A stretch of DNA of 64,000 bases from Porites lobata. Lineage: Eukaryota; Cnidaria; Anthozoa; Scleractinia; Poritidae. This document shows positions 45,261 to 56,816 of the stretch, piece by piece. The stretch is taken from positions 518,501 through 582,500 of the forward strand of contig CALNXK010000020.1 in the NCBI GenBank assembly GCA_942486035.1, read 5' to 3'. Each line of letters begins with the position of its first letter. The stretch's first letter is position 1. Below the pieces are notes generated by a model. That model was given only the letters and a program-made list of their open reading frames with translations, was not told the DNA's origin and did no database searches. Made by a program: the position numbers and the translations under genes.

Positions 45261-47567
45261 GGGCTGCCGGTAATTCAACCAGAGAAGACAAAATGTGTGA
45301 TGAACATGACACATCGAAACAATACTATTTACAGAGGTCCACGAAAGTATGCAAAAGAAAGCCTCGCCTGCGACAACAAAATAACCGCGGTAAATCTTAC
45401 AGCAACAAACCTACATCTCCGCCTCTTGTTATTGGGCATACAAATTATTTCCGTCTAACGTTAACAGGGGATGGTTGCTATGAGAATGGTCATGAAGATA
45501 ATGACGGAGTAGAAGAAGACAAAAATTCTAGTCACACGAGCAGACGTCTTGTAGATAGTGTTGAACATGCAGATTATTCCTTTGATAAAGACATTGGTAA
45601 CAGTGATGATGCTGCCGGCGAAAGTAACGGAAGTGAAAACAAAGATGGACACTGCATCCTGAATGGCGACAGCAGTAAGGATGCTGAATGTCAAACTGGT
45701 GGTGCTAATGAACTAGGCGATAGGCACGGGCACGATGTTGATGGCAATGATGACGCTAACATAGGCAATGGTAATGCTGACCACGATAATGATAATGATG
45801 GGGCCAATGCTGGTTCTACTGTTGAAAATGACGATGACAGTGATGGTGGGGGTGGTGATGGTAATAAAGATAGCAGTGGTGACAGAGTCAGATCTCAGAC
45901 AATCGTTATTACAGCGGGGGACAACAATGGTAACACGGCGAGTTATCCACCAAGCCTAAAACCGAAGACTTCGTCACCAAGATTACCTCGAGGAAATTGG
46001 GCGGAATTAGATTACCTTTACAAAAGTAGAATACCATCTCTGGAGGTGACAGGCATCAATCAGAAATTTCTTGAGCGGCACACGACAGATCTAAGTCTAC
46101 AGAATGTCTCGCAGCCTGGTGATTTTAATCTTCCGAAAAATTCCACGCCGCTTGCGGAATGGCCCATGTGGAGTCTGCCACCTCCTGACGCTTCTGAAAC
46201 TGGACATCGATGGCGTCACTCGAGTGGACTGCAACCTTCCGTTGTGGGTAATCAAACTGGGGGACAAAGTAACTGGCAGTTTTGGAATCAACCTTCCAGG
46301 GAGATGAATAACTCAAATTTTAATCCCCAAGAACAAAAGTCGTTTAATCATATCGATCCGTGGTTTGCAAGTGGCGCGGAGTCGTTCACTGGTCTCAGAA
46401 TATCCGATAGCCTTCCAGCCACAAATGGCACCATATCTGGTAGCTTATTTAACACACATGCTGCGATGGCAAGCTCTCATGAACCCAAGTGGCGTTACTC
46501 GGCCAATAATTCTTATGGGTCGCATTTAAATAGTCCCACTTATCGTGGGCTTTCTGTGCGCGATGGGCCACCTGTATCAAGGTTGCCTACAGTAAAATCG
46601 CATGCGCCCGTGGTATGTCCCAGCGTCACCATCCCAGTCAGGGAGTTGCAGCCTACTGCGAGTGTAACATCTCAGAGTGTACCTTCATACAGCTATCAAT
46701 CCAATGTGTTGCCTGAAAATTTGCAAGAACGTTTCATGGGGCCTTCCTTTACAGAAAACCAAGAAGCTATCATTTCATCTGCTTCAAGAATAGAGGAGCA
46801 GAGAGCTGGTACTGAGGCATCATCACTGGAATTCCCGGATGACCCTTCACTTGCCGCACTGGAACGCAAGGTAGCGGAAGCATGCGCAGTAGTTAAAAGG
46901 GTTATGAAAGAACGCGAAGAAAGAACAAAGCGCAGCGTGAGGCAGCGCGGAAGAGAAGAGAGATGAGAGAACAAAGAGAAAGAGAGGCAAGAGAAATGAG
47001 AGAAAGAGAAGAAAGAGAAAGGGAAGAGAGAAAAATGAGAGAAAGACAAGAGAGAGAAATAAGGGAAAGAGAAGAAAGAGACCGGAGCGAACAGATAGAA
47101 AATGAAGACAGGTATACAAGGTGGTTTGGGGGAGAACGGGCGCCTGTCCAAGAGAGCCTGCGATGGCAGTGCGAGCATTATCAGCGGCGTTGCCTTGTGA
47201 AGTTTCCTTGTTGTGGAATATTCTACCCGTGTCACCGTGAAAGGAGAGAAAGAGAAGAAAGAGAAAGGGAAGAGAGAAAAATGAGAGAAAGACAAGAGAG
47301 AGAAATAAGGGAAAGAGAAAGGAGGGAACCAGTAGAAAATGAAGACAGGGATACAAGGTGGTTTGGGGGAGAACGGGCACCGGTTCAAGAGAGCCCGCGA
47401 TGGCAGTGCGTGCATTATCAGCGACGTTGCCTCGTAGAGTTTCCTTGCTGTGGAACCTTCTACCCGTGTCACCGCTGTCACAATACATTGGGGGCGGTGA
47501 TACTGGTGACAGGAAGGCAAATAATGCAACGCATGTCAAGTGTGTCATCTGTGGACACGAAGAAGAG
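45261..47567 (+). pseudogene. Copy C large exon
   Basis: First in-frame ATG at 45293 (MCDEHDTSKQYY). The frame stays open to TGA at 46964; coding similarity then continues in another frame from about 46930 to 47490 and shifts again to end at GHEEE with a GTCAGT donor at 47568. The 5' part (to about 45880) resembles copy B; from about 45890 to 46320 it is almost identical to copy D. It retains about 95 residues after SNW that copy B lacks. Confidence 0.75.
47000..47474 (+). repeat. In-frame tandem duplication of coiled coil plus half CHY finger
   Basis: Two units of about 237-246 bp, each running from RE-rich codons through RWFGGERAPVQES, RWQC.HYQRRCLV and FPCCG.FYPCHR. Unit one ends at CACCG (47237) and jumps back to RE-rich codons; unit two (from about 47246) continues into CHNT. 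Units differ at several sites (for example EHY versus VHY), so this is unlikely to be a simple read-collapse artefact. Confidence 0.85.
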
Positions 47568-47905
47568 GTCAGTGGCTTTGTTATTACGGTTATTCCTATG
47601 AATTGCTTTGCGCATTCTCGCTGCGCATAAATACACGCTTGATTATCGCGCACATGAAAAATAGCGGCTTTTGCTGTAAGGTTGGAGTTCGCTAGAGGTA
47701 AATCTTCATTTATCTCTTAAACGAGTATGGTCACCTATCATTTTTCTTTCCTTTATTTAATTGAGCGGCAACTTTCTTTCTGTAGGTGTTAGACAAATTG
47801 CGGGGCAAAAAAGAAAACAATGGTCGGAAACGAGTGTACAGCCGCCCCACTCTCCTCTCCGATTTTTCTGAGGGGAAGGGGCAGCTGTACACAGGTTACA
47901 GAAAA

Positions 47906-48690
47906 CACGGTCAAATTTTCCTGTACTTGTAAATATAGTTAAAGTGATGTTGTAAGGAATTTAAGGCGCTGCTGCTCCCAAACGATAATTCTAGGTTTTC
48001 ACTGTCACGCAATCAAAAATAAAATTGTAAACCATTCAATACAGAAAGTCCAGAATCTAGGAAATAAAAGAAGATAAATATGCAAAAGGCCTCGCCAAGA
48101 ATCAGAACTGTGGATATTTCATATGCGAGATATTCGGAAAAACGTTTTACCCAAATTTATAAAGCTTTGTATGGAGTCGCCATGTTTGTGTCCCTTTGAG
48201 GGGCACAAATATGGCCGCCGGAAACCAATAGAAACATCTGTTTTTGAGTTTTCCTACTAATGCGTAGCTCCCCTAAAAACGCCTGCGTGGGAGGCTAACT
48301 AATGCGTGAATTCTTCGCTAGAAAAACTCATAAAGGATTAAAGTGATATTTACTCGGAGACAAGGAATGCTTAGATAGCAAAGTCTCCCAAAATTGGTAA
48401 TGTTTTTAACCCACATAAAAGCCTTCCCGGCCGCCAGCTAAATGCCGCGTCACGCAAAAGCCTAGAAATTCAAACATCCTCTATCGCAAAACGAAGAACC
48501 CTTTCGAACCAAAACTTGTTTAAATAAAGGTGTTTAGGAGCTGTAATACCTCATGAAACTCAGAAACTCAGAAGAATCGATAGTTTCTTTGTTTGAATTT
48601 TGGTGACGTCATGTGAAAACTGAGAATTGAACGCTCCTCCCTCCACCACCGTTGTTGTTGTCTTCATAACATTATCAAAAGCCTGGCTAA
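47906..48690. repeat. Insertion in copy C intron, related to 58985-59361
   Basis: Copy A's intron joins GGTTACA directly to TAGACAAC (positions 53-67), while copy C separates the two by about 785 bp. The insert shares AATACAGAAAGTCCAGAA, CATATGCGAGATA and AAAGCCTnGAAAnTCAA blocks with 58985-59361 and the AGCTTTGTATGGAG block with 34425-34610. Confidence 0.6.
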
Positions 48691-48961
48691 ATAGACAACT
48701 AATCGGCAAAGTTTGACAAAATTCTATTTCAGGGGAATGACCTTTTAAAAATATAGACTAAGTCTGTCACAATCAAATCTCAACAGTGATGAATACTGCA
48801 GATATGCTCTTGGAAAGATCAGGAGGATATGAACTTTTGTAAGAGAGCGTATCACTTAGTGTACATCTCACAGTGTTTCATACTCTACTTCAACTTATTT
48901 TAGCACTTGTCAAAACTAACTGTTCCTTTTCTGTCTCTTTCTCTTCTTTTGTAAAATTTAG

Positions 48962-49089
48962 ATCAATGAGGGAAGTCAGCATTGCAGCAGCTGCGGCGAA
49001 CAAATGTCAGCGTATTTCTGTTTTATATGCAAATATTTTACCGGGGTGGAAAAGAACCTATTTCACTGCGTTAAATGTGGTATTTGTCG
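48962..49089 (+). CDS. Copy C exon: end of CHY zinc finger
   Basis: 128 nt, correct acceptor and donor. Compared with A and B it has Ser for Gly in the first CxxC, CKYF for CKHF, NLFHC for NPFHC and HCVKC for HCDKC. The cysteine ligands remain. More amino-acid changes than in A or B fits relaxed constraint. Confidence 0.8.
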
Positions 49090-49628
49090 GTAAGTTGTTA
49101 CTGACAGGAGTTCCGATAATTAGTTATAATCAATTTTAAACTATTCCTTTAGCTCCCTCCTTAAGACGTCGATTCGGAAAGAACACAAAATTTGCCATCT
49201 CTTCTTAAAGAACCCAGGCTATATTCTGAGGACATAAGGGACAGGTTGAGACAAATTCAGTTTTTCTTCGTGGTTGTGGTTAGTTTTGTAGAGGCGTTGG
49301 TTGATGGCCTGAAAAACCGAAGGACGTGATTGCATTTTAAAATAAACGTACTAGCTTTGGTATTGTGTTGTTGATAGTTATTTAAAACTGCTATCATCTG
49401 GGTTAACGTTACGTTATACGACTTCACTGAGTCACTAGGTGCATAATGGGGACATGTGCAGGCAAATTTGATACGATGGCATTGAAAATTAATGCTTCTC
49501 TGCAAAAGAAAAAGTTAGGGCGATTTGGAGACAAAAGGATTATTGGCTCTGTAAGAGTTTCATTTACTTAAAACTGAAGAAAATCAATCAATCTTTCAGA
49601 AGCTTTTTTTGTTTTTTGCCTTGAATAG

Positions 49629-49749
49629 TATCCACAAGGACAAATCGTTTCACTGTGATGTTTGCAACGTGTGTCTGGACAAACGGCTTGAAGGGAAACA
49701 TAAGTGCAGGCCCGATTCCGGACACGACGAGTGTTGTATATGCTTAGAG
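49629..49749 (+). CDS. Copy C exon: CTCHY finger and first RING cysteines
   Basis: Acceptor AATAG ends at 49628 and donor GTAAGT starts at 49750; 121 nt. DKRLEG, GKHKC and CCIC are conserved. Confidence 0.8.
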
Positions 49750-50278
49750 GTAAGTGAAGACTGACTATTTTTCGCCAAGATTACATGTACATCCGCGACA
49801 GTTATGCATCTCTTTTTTTCGAATAGTCAAACTCGTATTGTTGCTAAACTGGCATGAAGTTGACAAGGGAGGTGGAAATAAATGATCTCTGGGGACTAAG
49901 TCCTGTTTTGTTGATATGGTGGAACATCAGTGATGTTCCACTGCATCAAGCTTTAGATTTTTCACTTGTCCCTCGGAGACGGAGAAATGGGCAATGGTTA
50001 ATACATTATAAAATTCCCCGTTATTTGTAACCCGCCGGTGCTGACAGTTGCACAATAATTGACGGCTTAATCTCGACTACAAGTAAAACCTTTCTTTCTG
50101 AGTACCAAACTTTTATAAGCTTCTAACGTAACAGATAGTTTTGACAAACCCAGTTTGCACAGTAAAGTGTGCTGCCATATTTATAGTACATGCGTTTTGT
50201 TCACTGAGAGCAAGCTAGGTGAAACGGGACGACGCATGTTTACGTTGTAATTAAATCAACTTTGTGTATTCTTCACAG

Positions 50279-50361
50279 GATGCGTTCAGCGGTTGTCAGA
50301 TCCTGCCATGCTCGCACAAGGTCCATAAGGAGTGTGCCATTGCTATGATTCAGAACGGAGT
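50279..50361 (+). CDS. Copy C exon: RING core
   Basis: Acceptor TTCACAG ends at 50278 and donor GTAAGTG starts at 50362; 83 nt, same protein as copy A (LPCSHKVHKEC). Confidence 0.8.
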
Positions 50362-50399
50362 GTAAGTGGCCAACAGAAGTAGATAAACAAATGATAAAT

Positions 50400-50583
50400 A
50401 ATAATGATTTATAGAATATCTACATAATGGTGCTTTGTCGGCCATTTCTCATTGAATTGGAATCTGGAAATGTTGTTTTTGAGGAGATGGAAAAACCGGA
50501 GTACCAAGAAAAAACAAAAACAAAAACAATAGAAGGGCGTGCACCAAAACTCAACTCCCTCTAGCGGCTTACGAGTGCTTTTT
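50400..50583 (-). mobile_element. Degenerate SINE in copy C RING intron
   Basis: Almost identical to the copy A remnant (GAGGAGATGGAAAAACCGGA then GTACC). It is split by the LINE tail that follows; the rest continues at about 50844. Confidence 0.6.
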
Positions 50584-50843
50584 AACAACAACAACAACAA
50601 CAACAAATTTTATTGAAAATTGGAAAATAACAAATTACATTACTTTCCCACCTGCAAATAGCTTATAAACTAATCGAGGTGGGGGGAGCTGAAGACATAT
50701 TACAAAACAAGATTTATATATAGATGGACTAAATAACAGTGAAGACACTACTATACAGTTAATAGAATTTAAACTAACATAAAACAAGGCAAGTACATAA
50801 CGATTACGAAGAGAGGCTAACCTAAAGTATTAAATAACCTAAT
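50584..50843 (-). mobile_element. LINE 3' end with (TTG)n tail, copy C only
   Basis: AACAACAACAACAACAACAA then ATTTTATTG reads on the minus strand as AATAAAAT followed by a TTG microsatellite, typical of CR1/L2-like 3' ends. Copy A has the uninterrupted empty site (GTGCTTTTACCACTGC near 1828-1843). Confidence 0.65.
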
Positions 50844-51243
50844 ACCACTACGCAGCCCCTGTACGGCAGAGCCGGGGGGTGGGAGGGGTTGTGCGGATTT
50901 AGCCTTTCCCTACTATTTCCAAAAAGACAGAAAGACAGTCTGTTCTAGGCTAAAAGATAGTGCAGTAAAAAGTGATGCAAAAATTGCGCGGGGTCTGGGG
51001 AGAGATGGGCTCCAGATCACGCGCGTCTTATTTTTCGTTGGACGTCCCTACTATCTGAAAGGCTGGCCAAACTAACAGACGCAAAGGCAGACAGACGGAC
51101 ACTTTATTTCAACACGGAGTTTCTTCAACTTTTTTTTTAGACTTGCAGAGAGGAAACTCTCCGCAACTTCTTCCATTTCAAGCCCGAGACCGAAGTGATT
51201 GAGATAATTTATTTTCTTATGTTTGCCTCTTTCTGTTTTCCAG

Positions 51244-51295
51244 ACGAAACTGTCCGATATGCCGCCATCCTTTGTTTAACCAAGACTCACAGTAG
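51244..51295 (+). CDS. Copy C last exon: RING end and stop
   Basis: Acceptor TTTTCCAG ends at 51243. Encodes RNCPICRHPLFNQDSQ then TAG. Same end point as copy A. Confidence 0.8.
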
Positions 51296-51299
51296 AGAT

Positions 51300-51551
51300 G
51301 AAAAACCAAAGAATCAGTGACCGTTCAGGAAAAGCCTGGATTTTGAAAGACTTCTGTTAGTGCAGTTGCCAAGATGCGAATTGGACGATTTAGAGGAGAA
51401 AAAGGTAGTTAATTTGTTGTCAGATGAAGAACCAAAGAATCAGAGACCGTTCAGAAAAAACCTGGATTTTGAAAGACTTCTGTTAGTGCAGTTGCCAAGA
51501 TGCGAATTGTACGATTATGAGGAGAAAAAGGCAGTTAATTTGTTGTCAGAA
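51300..51551 (+). repeat. 126-bp tandem duplication just after copy C
   Basis: ACCAAAGAATCAG, TTTTGAAAGACTTCTGTTAG, TGCAGTTGCCAAGATGCGAA and GAGGAGAAAAAGG each occur twice, 126 bp apart. Copies A and B have one copy. It creates an open frame without an ATG and is most simply a 3' untranslated duplication. Confidence 0.8.
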
Positions 51552-52282
51552 CAATGTCATGTTAAAAGTTGGGTTTACTTTTACAAAAGCAAAATGGATA
51601 AAAAGTTTCATTGTTATCCTAAAAAGTCCATTATTCAAAATACAGGCCGTTAAAGGTCTTATCAATACTTTAACCTAAAATGAGTTGTTGTTTACTCAGT
51701 GGCTTGTAGACTCAAATAAAAAGGATCAGTTCCTAGGGACATCTGTTGCAGCAGCCAAGAAAATTGGCAAAACAGTCGAGCAAAGATCTCAAGAAAACCT
51801 TAAGCGCCTTTTCTGTTTACCGCAAACGTACAAGTCAAAGCTAAGCAAACAACGCAGTCCGCCTTGAGCAAAGGCATGACTTTATCAATTTAAGCAAGGA
51901 GCATAGCTCCAGGAACAAACAAATAAATAAAAATAGATAAAACAGGAATCGTTAAGTTAATGTTTCGTGGAAACACTTACGCCCTTTATTGTTTTTGGTA
52001 CGTTGCGTTTTTTCAACTTTAGTTTTATTGGTTGAAGGTAGGCAAAAGCCATACTAAATTGAATGATTATCTCGCTTAATTATCACTTTGTGGCTCTAGG
52101 TTTTAGTTCAAACTATTTGGACTATAATACGAGGGTATCTTAACAAGTTTGAATTTACAAATGTATTTCAGTATTTATTACAGTAAATATAATTGATGTT
52201 GAAAATCGTATGAGATTGTTGTTCAGTGAAATATATTTTTGCCCACTTTTATAAGAAGATTAAGACATCTCTACCTTACAGG

Positions 52283-52360
52283 CACTGGTTTCTCCAGGCC
52301 GGATTTTACGGTACGAAGAAAGAGAAACGTATCGTAGTGTCCGGCCTGAAGAAACCACTG
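52283..52360. repeat. 78-nt hairpin downstream of copy C
   Basis: CAGGCCGGA pairs with TCCGGCCTG and GGTTTCT with AGAAACC. Same position and length as the hairpin after copy A (3048-3125). Confidence 0.7.
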
Positions 52361-54172
52361 CTCGTAGGGTAAGGTATATCTAACGCACCCACTATTTATA
52401 GCAGTTTTGGCGACAACTTTATTCAGCCCAGCCTGCGGACACAGGCGTAATTCCGGTCGTCGCTTCTCTCCACTCGAACAGTAACAATTAATTCACTTAT
52501 CTGTATTACATGTAGAAAAAATAAAGATGGTTTAAACCCAGAAAATCGGTCCATAGCCTTGCTGCCCTACGGCACTGTTTATTATGCTGCACTGTGTACA
52601 AGGTGGTTCTAACTTTCGAGCCCGTGGGTGAAGTCCTATGGTGTTATAATACTAATGAAAACTACTGAGCAGTACTTTGCTGTGAGGCTGTTTATTGCAC
52701 TCTTAATAGTGATTCTGACTTTTGGACCTATCAATGATACCCTTTTAAACTTTTAGATGTGAGCATAAATAATGGTAATTGAACTGAGTGGAATGTAATT
52801 TGGCCTGATGACTTTGTTGAAAGCATTAATTCCGTGATCAGTTCTTGGTTCTCGGAAATGCCGGTGTGATCATTCGAATGACATAACTTTTTGCCAGCCT
52901 TTTTCATTTGTTATTGGTTTTACCAGTTTGAACGAAGTTTTAGCCTGCTTCAGGCTCCGAGATAGTGGTGAAAAGTCGTTCAGTATAAAGAAATGCGAAA
53001 AACGCATTGGGGCTGGTCGCACGTGTCTCATTTTTCGCTCTGCTCGTTTTAATACATCCCCACTATACTATCTGAGAGCCTTGCACAGGCTAACGAATTT
53101 TAGGATTAGCAATATTGGATTTGTGCCCGCCTGGTCACTTGTCCCAACAAGCCTTCCTCGTTGATATCATTTTTGAAGGCATAGGGCATCTCTCGGGAAA
53201 TTTCGCACCTTATTTTTTCAGACCTGAGTAGATACCGGAACCTTACCTCAGCCTATTTGACACAAGAACGATGAGAATCTGTTCCAAATTCCAGACCAGT
53301 GAGAAAAGTTAAAAATATATATATATATCTATTTTAAATATTTCTCTGCCGGTGTCTGGCTGGATTTAAAAGAATTTTGCTTATTCTTCATTTAACTGAC
53401 GTTGACTAATGACGCTTAGAAGAGGTTTTATCCCCTTAGCGACCGACGTCATTGAGGGGACAAACTAAAAGTTCATTGTGGACGGCTGACGTCACGAAGG
53501 TAGGCGGTGCAACTGGGGGGAGGGTCAGTTGTTTTGGTAGTGTGGAGTTGAAGAAAATGGCGGTAGCGCTAACACGTTGATACGAAGAACTGCTAACACA
53601 AAAATATTGCAAAAGTCTACAAGAATACAATTTGGTTCCAAAAAGTCTTATTGGCTGATTGAAGTAAAGTTATAGCCTATAAAGGACGAATTCTTCTATA
53701 CGGCTGCTCTCTGATTGGCTACATAAGAGGGATTTCCCTCGTTTGTCAGTCAAGAAAAAAGGTTTTTTTAGTATAATAAATCATTTGCTGTTATGACCAG
53801 GTCGGTTAGGTCAAAATAGACGGATATTGGAGTCGTTCCTTTTTGAAAATCCTTCAATAAGAACGACCGAGACCGGGTTTTATGAGCCCGCGAGACTGAG
53901 GACCCCACCCAAACCCTTGTTTTCTCTAAAACCGCTGGAAGCCACAACCTGGTTGAGGTAGTTGTTAATTCGGCGGAGCGCGAATTAAAGAATTCGCGCT
54001 GCTCAGAAATGTTCCAAAGTTGTATTCGGATGTCCCGAAGTTGCTTCCGAATGTCCCGAGGAATTAGTTCGAGATATTTTCGAGTTCTTTGATTTATCCT
54101 TTCAGGGGAAAGAAATGATTATGAGGAAGTATTACTTCTGGAAGAAGTAAAGAATAAATAATTATTATTTCT
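52361..54172. other. No gene recognised
   Basis: Up to about 52530 this is still the shared 3' flank. Beyond, only short frames and an ATATATATATAT tract near 53317-53330. Confidence 0.4.
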
Positions 54173-54268
54173 GGCTTGCCCAGGGTTTGAACCGGCTTAC
54201 GTGTGACCCGTCTGATCAGATCAGAGACTCTAAATTGAGGGATAGCCGATTGCGCCATTGCGACGCAA
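54173..54268 (-). mobile_element. tRNA-derived sequence (SINE head or tRNA relic)
   Basis: On the minus strand, TGGCGCAATCGGC matches box A and GGTTCAAACCC matches box B, about 50 nt apart, with TCTGATC.GATCAGA in the anticodon-arm region recalling tRNA-Arg. An acceptor stem does not close well, so it is not a functional tRNA gene. Confidence 0.55.
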
Positions 54269-55757
54269 GTTAAAAATAGTCAGTCATAAGTTATGCACAA
54301 GGTACGGGAAAAGATTCGGCTTGTTGGGTATTTTGACGTACTGACACCGGAATGAATTGGAGATATCGCGAGATCACTTCTAGTTCTTTCGGCCACAATA
54401 AATATTTGAGGTGGAGCGCAAAGTATTAAAGGGTTTGCGACGCTGAAGAATGCCGTAAACTTGTAGTTTGCTTCGGAAGTGAGGCCGGAAGTTGTTCGAG
54501 ATATCTTTAAGAAAGTCAAGATTACACAAGTTACATGCCTTCATGGAAAAACGTTTTTGGACAGAAATTTGTATGACGATAGGAGTAATTACTGGAGATT
54601 ATTGCAGCAAGAGTGATTCGAAAGAGGAAGTTCGAGGAAGTGGTACGGTCGTTTGCGTTGCGCGTAGACGAAACGCCCGGGGGTACTGAAACGATTCGGA
54701 AAGCCATAGATTGTCAACAGGAAGAAGCAAAACGCAGTTACCCTGGTTTCGTAACAGTTGTGATAAGCATCATTATCATTGTTCTTCTTTCAGTTTTGTT
54801 TGGAAGAGTAGGTGTTTATACTTGTTTTGTATTGTGTGTTATTGCTTTTCATGAAATAATTTTTTAAAGTTTATGTTGCGATGTTGTATTATGAATCATC
54901 CTCGGTGTGCATTTTCAGCAAGTTTTGTAAAGGAGTGTACTGATGTTAGTTACGTTGTTGGAGAAGGTGTGGGGTTAACTGTACATAAGGAAACATTAGG
55001 AGCGTTCCAGTTTCGAAATTCGCCAAACGTCCAGGAAAATATAATGTACAATAAATCAAAACATTGCTCAAGTGCAAAGGATTGATGTAGAGCGGAAAAT
55101 GAGAGAACTTTTAAACGCCGTGTCTCGATACCTTATTTGAAGCCCAGCCGGTAAAATTAATGTTTTCAAAGAATTCTCATCAAATTCTTTAAAGAAAATT
55201 TGATAATTGTTTAGAAATTTCGATTTCTGTGCAGAAGTAGAAAGAGTCGTAGTCGTACCAGATATTCGATAAGTTCAGATTTTCGTGAAAAACAGAGGGA
55301 CCTACGTAGTTTTTCCATTTTAGACTGCTGGGCCGTTCCGGGCTACGGTATTCTGAAAACCGTCCTCGCGATTCGAGATTCGCACATGCTCAAGCTCGGG
55401 GAATTCGTCCACTACAAGACCAAACCTATTTTAGAATTGCTTGGCGTTTGCGAACAAACATCGAATGTTTCAGGGAGGTTTCGATGATAATTTTTCTGGA
55501 TATCCTGTCACGCCGGTGAGGTGTAGAAAACAATGAGGATTCACAAAATGCCCAAGGTCGACGATTGAGTCTACCTCAAACCAAGGGCAATGTTTGAAAT
55601 CGCTTGAGATTTCTAAAGAAGCATTTTATGTTTTTAGAAGAATTTTAATCGGAGAATTCGTGAAAATGGAATAAATTTAAGACTTCATGTATCTACCTCT
55701 TTCAAAACATTTCCGGCTGCCTGATCACTGCCACAAAACACAGAGTCTAAAGTAGTA
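54269..55757. other. No gene called; one weak membrane-segment frame
   Basis: A plus-strand frame at about 54613-54860 contains a strongly hydrophobic stretch (FVTVVISIIIIVLLSVLFG) followed by a GTAGGT that could be a donor. There is no ATG and no homology I know. Confidence 0.3.
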
Positions 55758-56383
55758 ATGAGTCAAACGAGTCAATGAGTTAGATCTAAAAAAACAAGAG
55801 TTTTGGTAGAAACAATAAAATTTAGCTTCATTAGGTTTCAGTGAGAAATCAAGGGGAATACAACTGTTCTTTTATTCGATCAGGGATCGCTGAGGATCAT
55901 GAACACAAGTGAAGACGATCCAGGACAGACAATTTGTTTTAAAGCGTTCGTTCCTACAATCTACAATTGCAATTACAATTGCAGAGTTGTTTTCAGTAGA
56001 TAACCTTAATTCCCAATGTAGTTCACCACTTTTTCCAATCAGTTTTACTTGCCTCAAAAGGTGAATGATGCTACGAGGCGAACAAACTGAATTGTAATTT
56101 GTCCGAGGATGGGTATGAAACAGTGAGTCGAACAGTTGTACACAGTCAGTGTTTATATTAGAAACATACAGTGTACGAATAATTATTATTGAGGTATTAC
56201 TGTATACCCATTGTAATTTTAAACAACTTTCAAGGCTCGTTGATTAATTAAAATCTTTGGGAATTCATTGTTTGCTTATGTTTGTGTTTAGTTACATTAG
56301 TTCGCCTGTTTAAAATTCGTGCATCAACTGGTGAATACGAACAACCTTGGGGCAGCACTTCACTTCTGGTATGGAACCTCTAG

Positions 56384-56816
56384 CAGGAGCGTAGCGTCCA
56401 TATACGAACATACGCCCGTACGTAAAGCTGAAATCTGGAAAATATATATTTTTCATTTCCTGAAAGCATTTTTATCATTAAATCGGGATGATTGATAAAT
56501 CTTTCACATTATATATTGGTGTCTTTACCCGTCTGAAGGGTAGACATCTCGCCCTTTGCTTGTAACCTCCTTGATAGCGTCACTGTTGTACCTTTTTCCC
56601 GTAAGCATTACACCTTACCGATTATTGCATTTTCCTTCGTTTTTATTTACTGAAAATGTCTTGGGGAAAACGCAGGAAATGGCATTTCTGAGCTCCTAAA
56701 TTTGAAACATTTTCTAGGGAGCATGTCCCCATACCTCCCTAGTTTGCAGTACCCCGCTTCGGAGGTCCAATCTTTCTTTCCGGGCGTACACCTTCAAAAC
56801 CTCACGCTACGCCCTG
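56384..56816. mobile_element. hAT-like MITE, 433 bp, 5-bp target duplication
   Basis: Ends CAGGAGCGTAGCGT and ACGCTACGCCCTG are inverted repeats; TCTAG flanks both sides (56379-56383, 56817-56821). Nested inside the 55758-57120 element. Confidence 0.75.

Larger units (their letters stand above)
45261..51295 (+). pseudogene. RCHY1-like gene, copy C (damaged large exon, intact 3' exons)
   Basis: Parts: large exon 45261-47567, then 48962-49089, 49629-49749, 50279-50361 and 51244-51295. The upstream exon found in B and D is not visible. The large exon has lost its acceptor AG, has two 1-nt deletions relative to copy B (near 46926-46930 and 47491-47497), an in-frame internal deletion of about 78 residues and an in-frame duplication of the coiled coil plus half a CHY finger. 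The four 3' exons keep frame, phases and most zinc ligands and stop at TAG 51293-51295. It is either a recent pseudogene, a gene using an internal ATG (45293) and other splice sites, or partly an assembly error; the homopolymer setting of one deletion keeps the last open. Confidence 0.7.

Noticed and set aside
46696..47529. Long minus-strand frame rich in Phe/Ser/Leu opposite the copy C coiled coil (also 29331-29768 opposite copy B)
   Set aside because: It is the antisense of the repetitive Arg/Glu codons; composition follows from the sense strand and no homology or splice signals support it.
54613..54867. Frame with a hydrophobic segment as a small membrane protein
   Set aside because: No ATG at its start, no homologue known to me, and surrounding DNA is repeat-rich.
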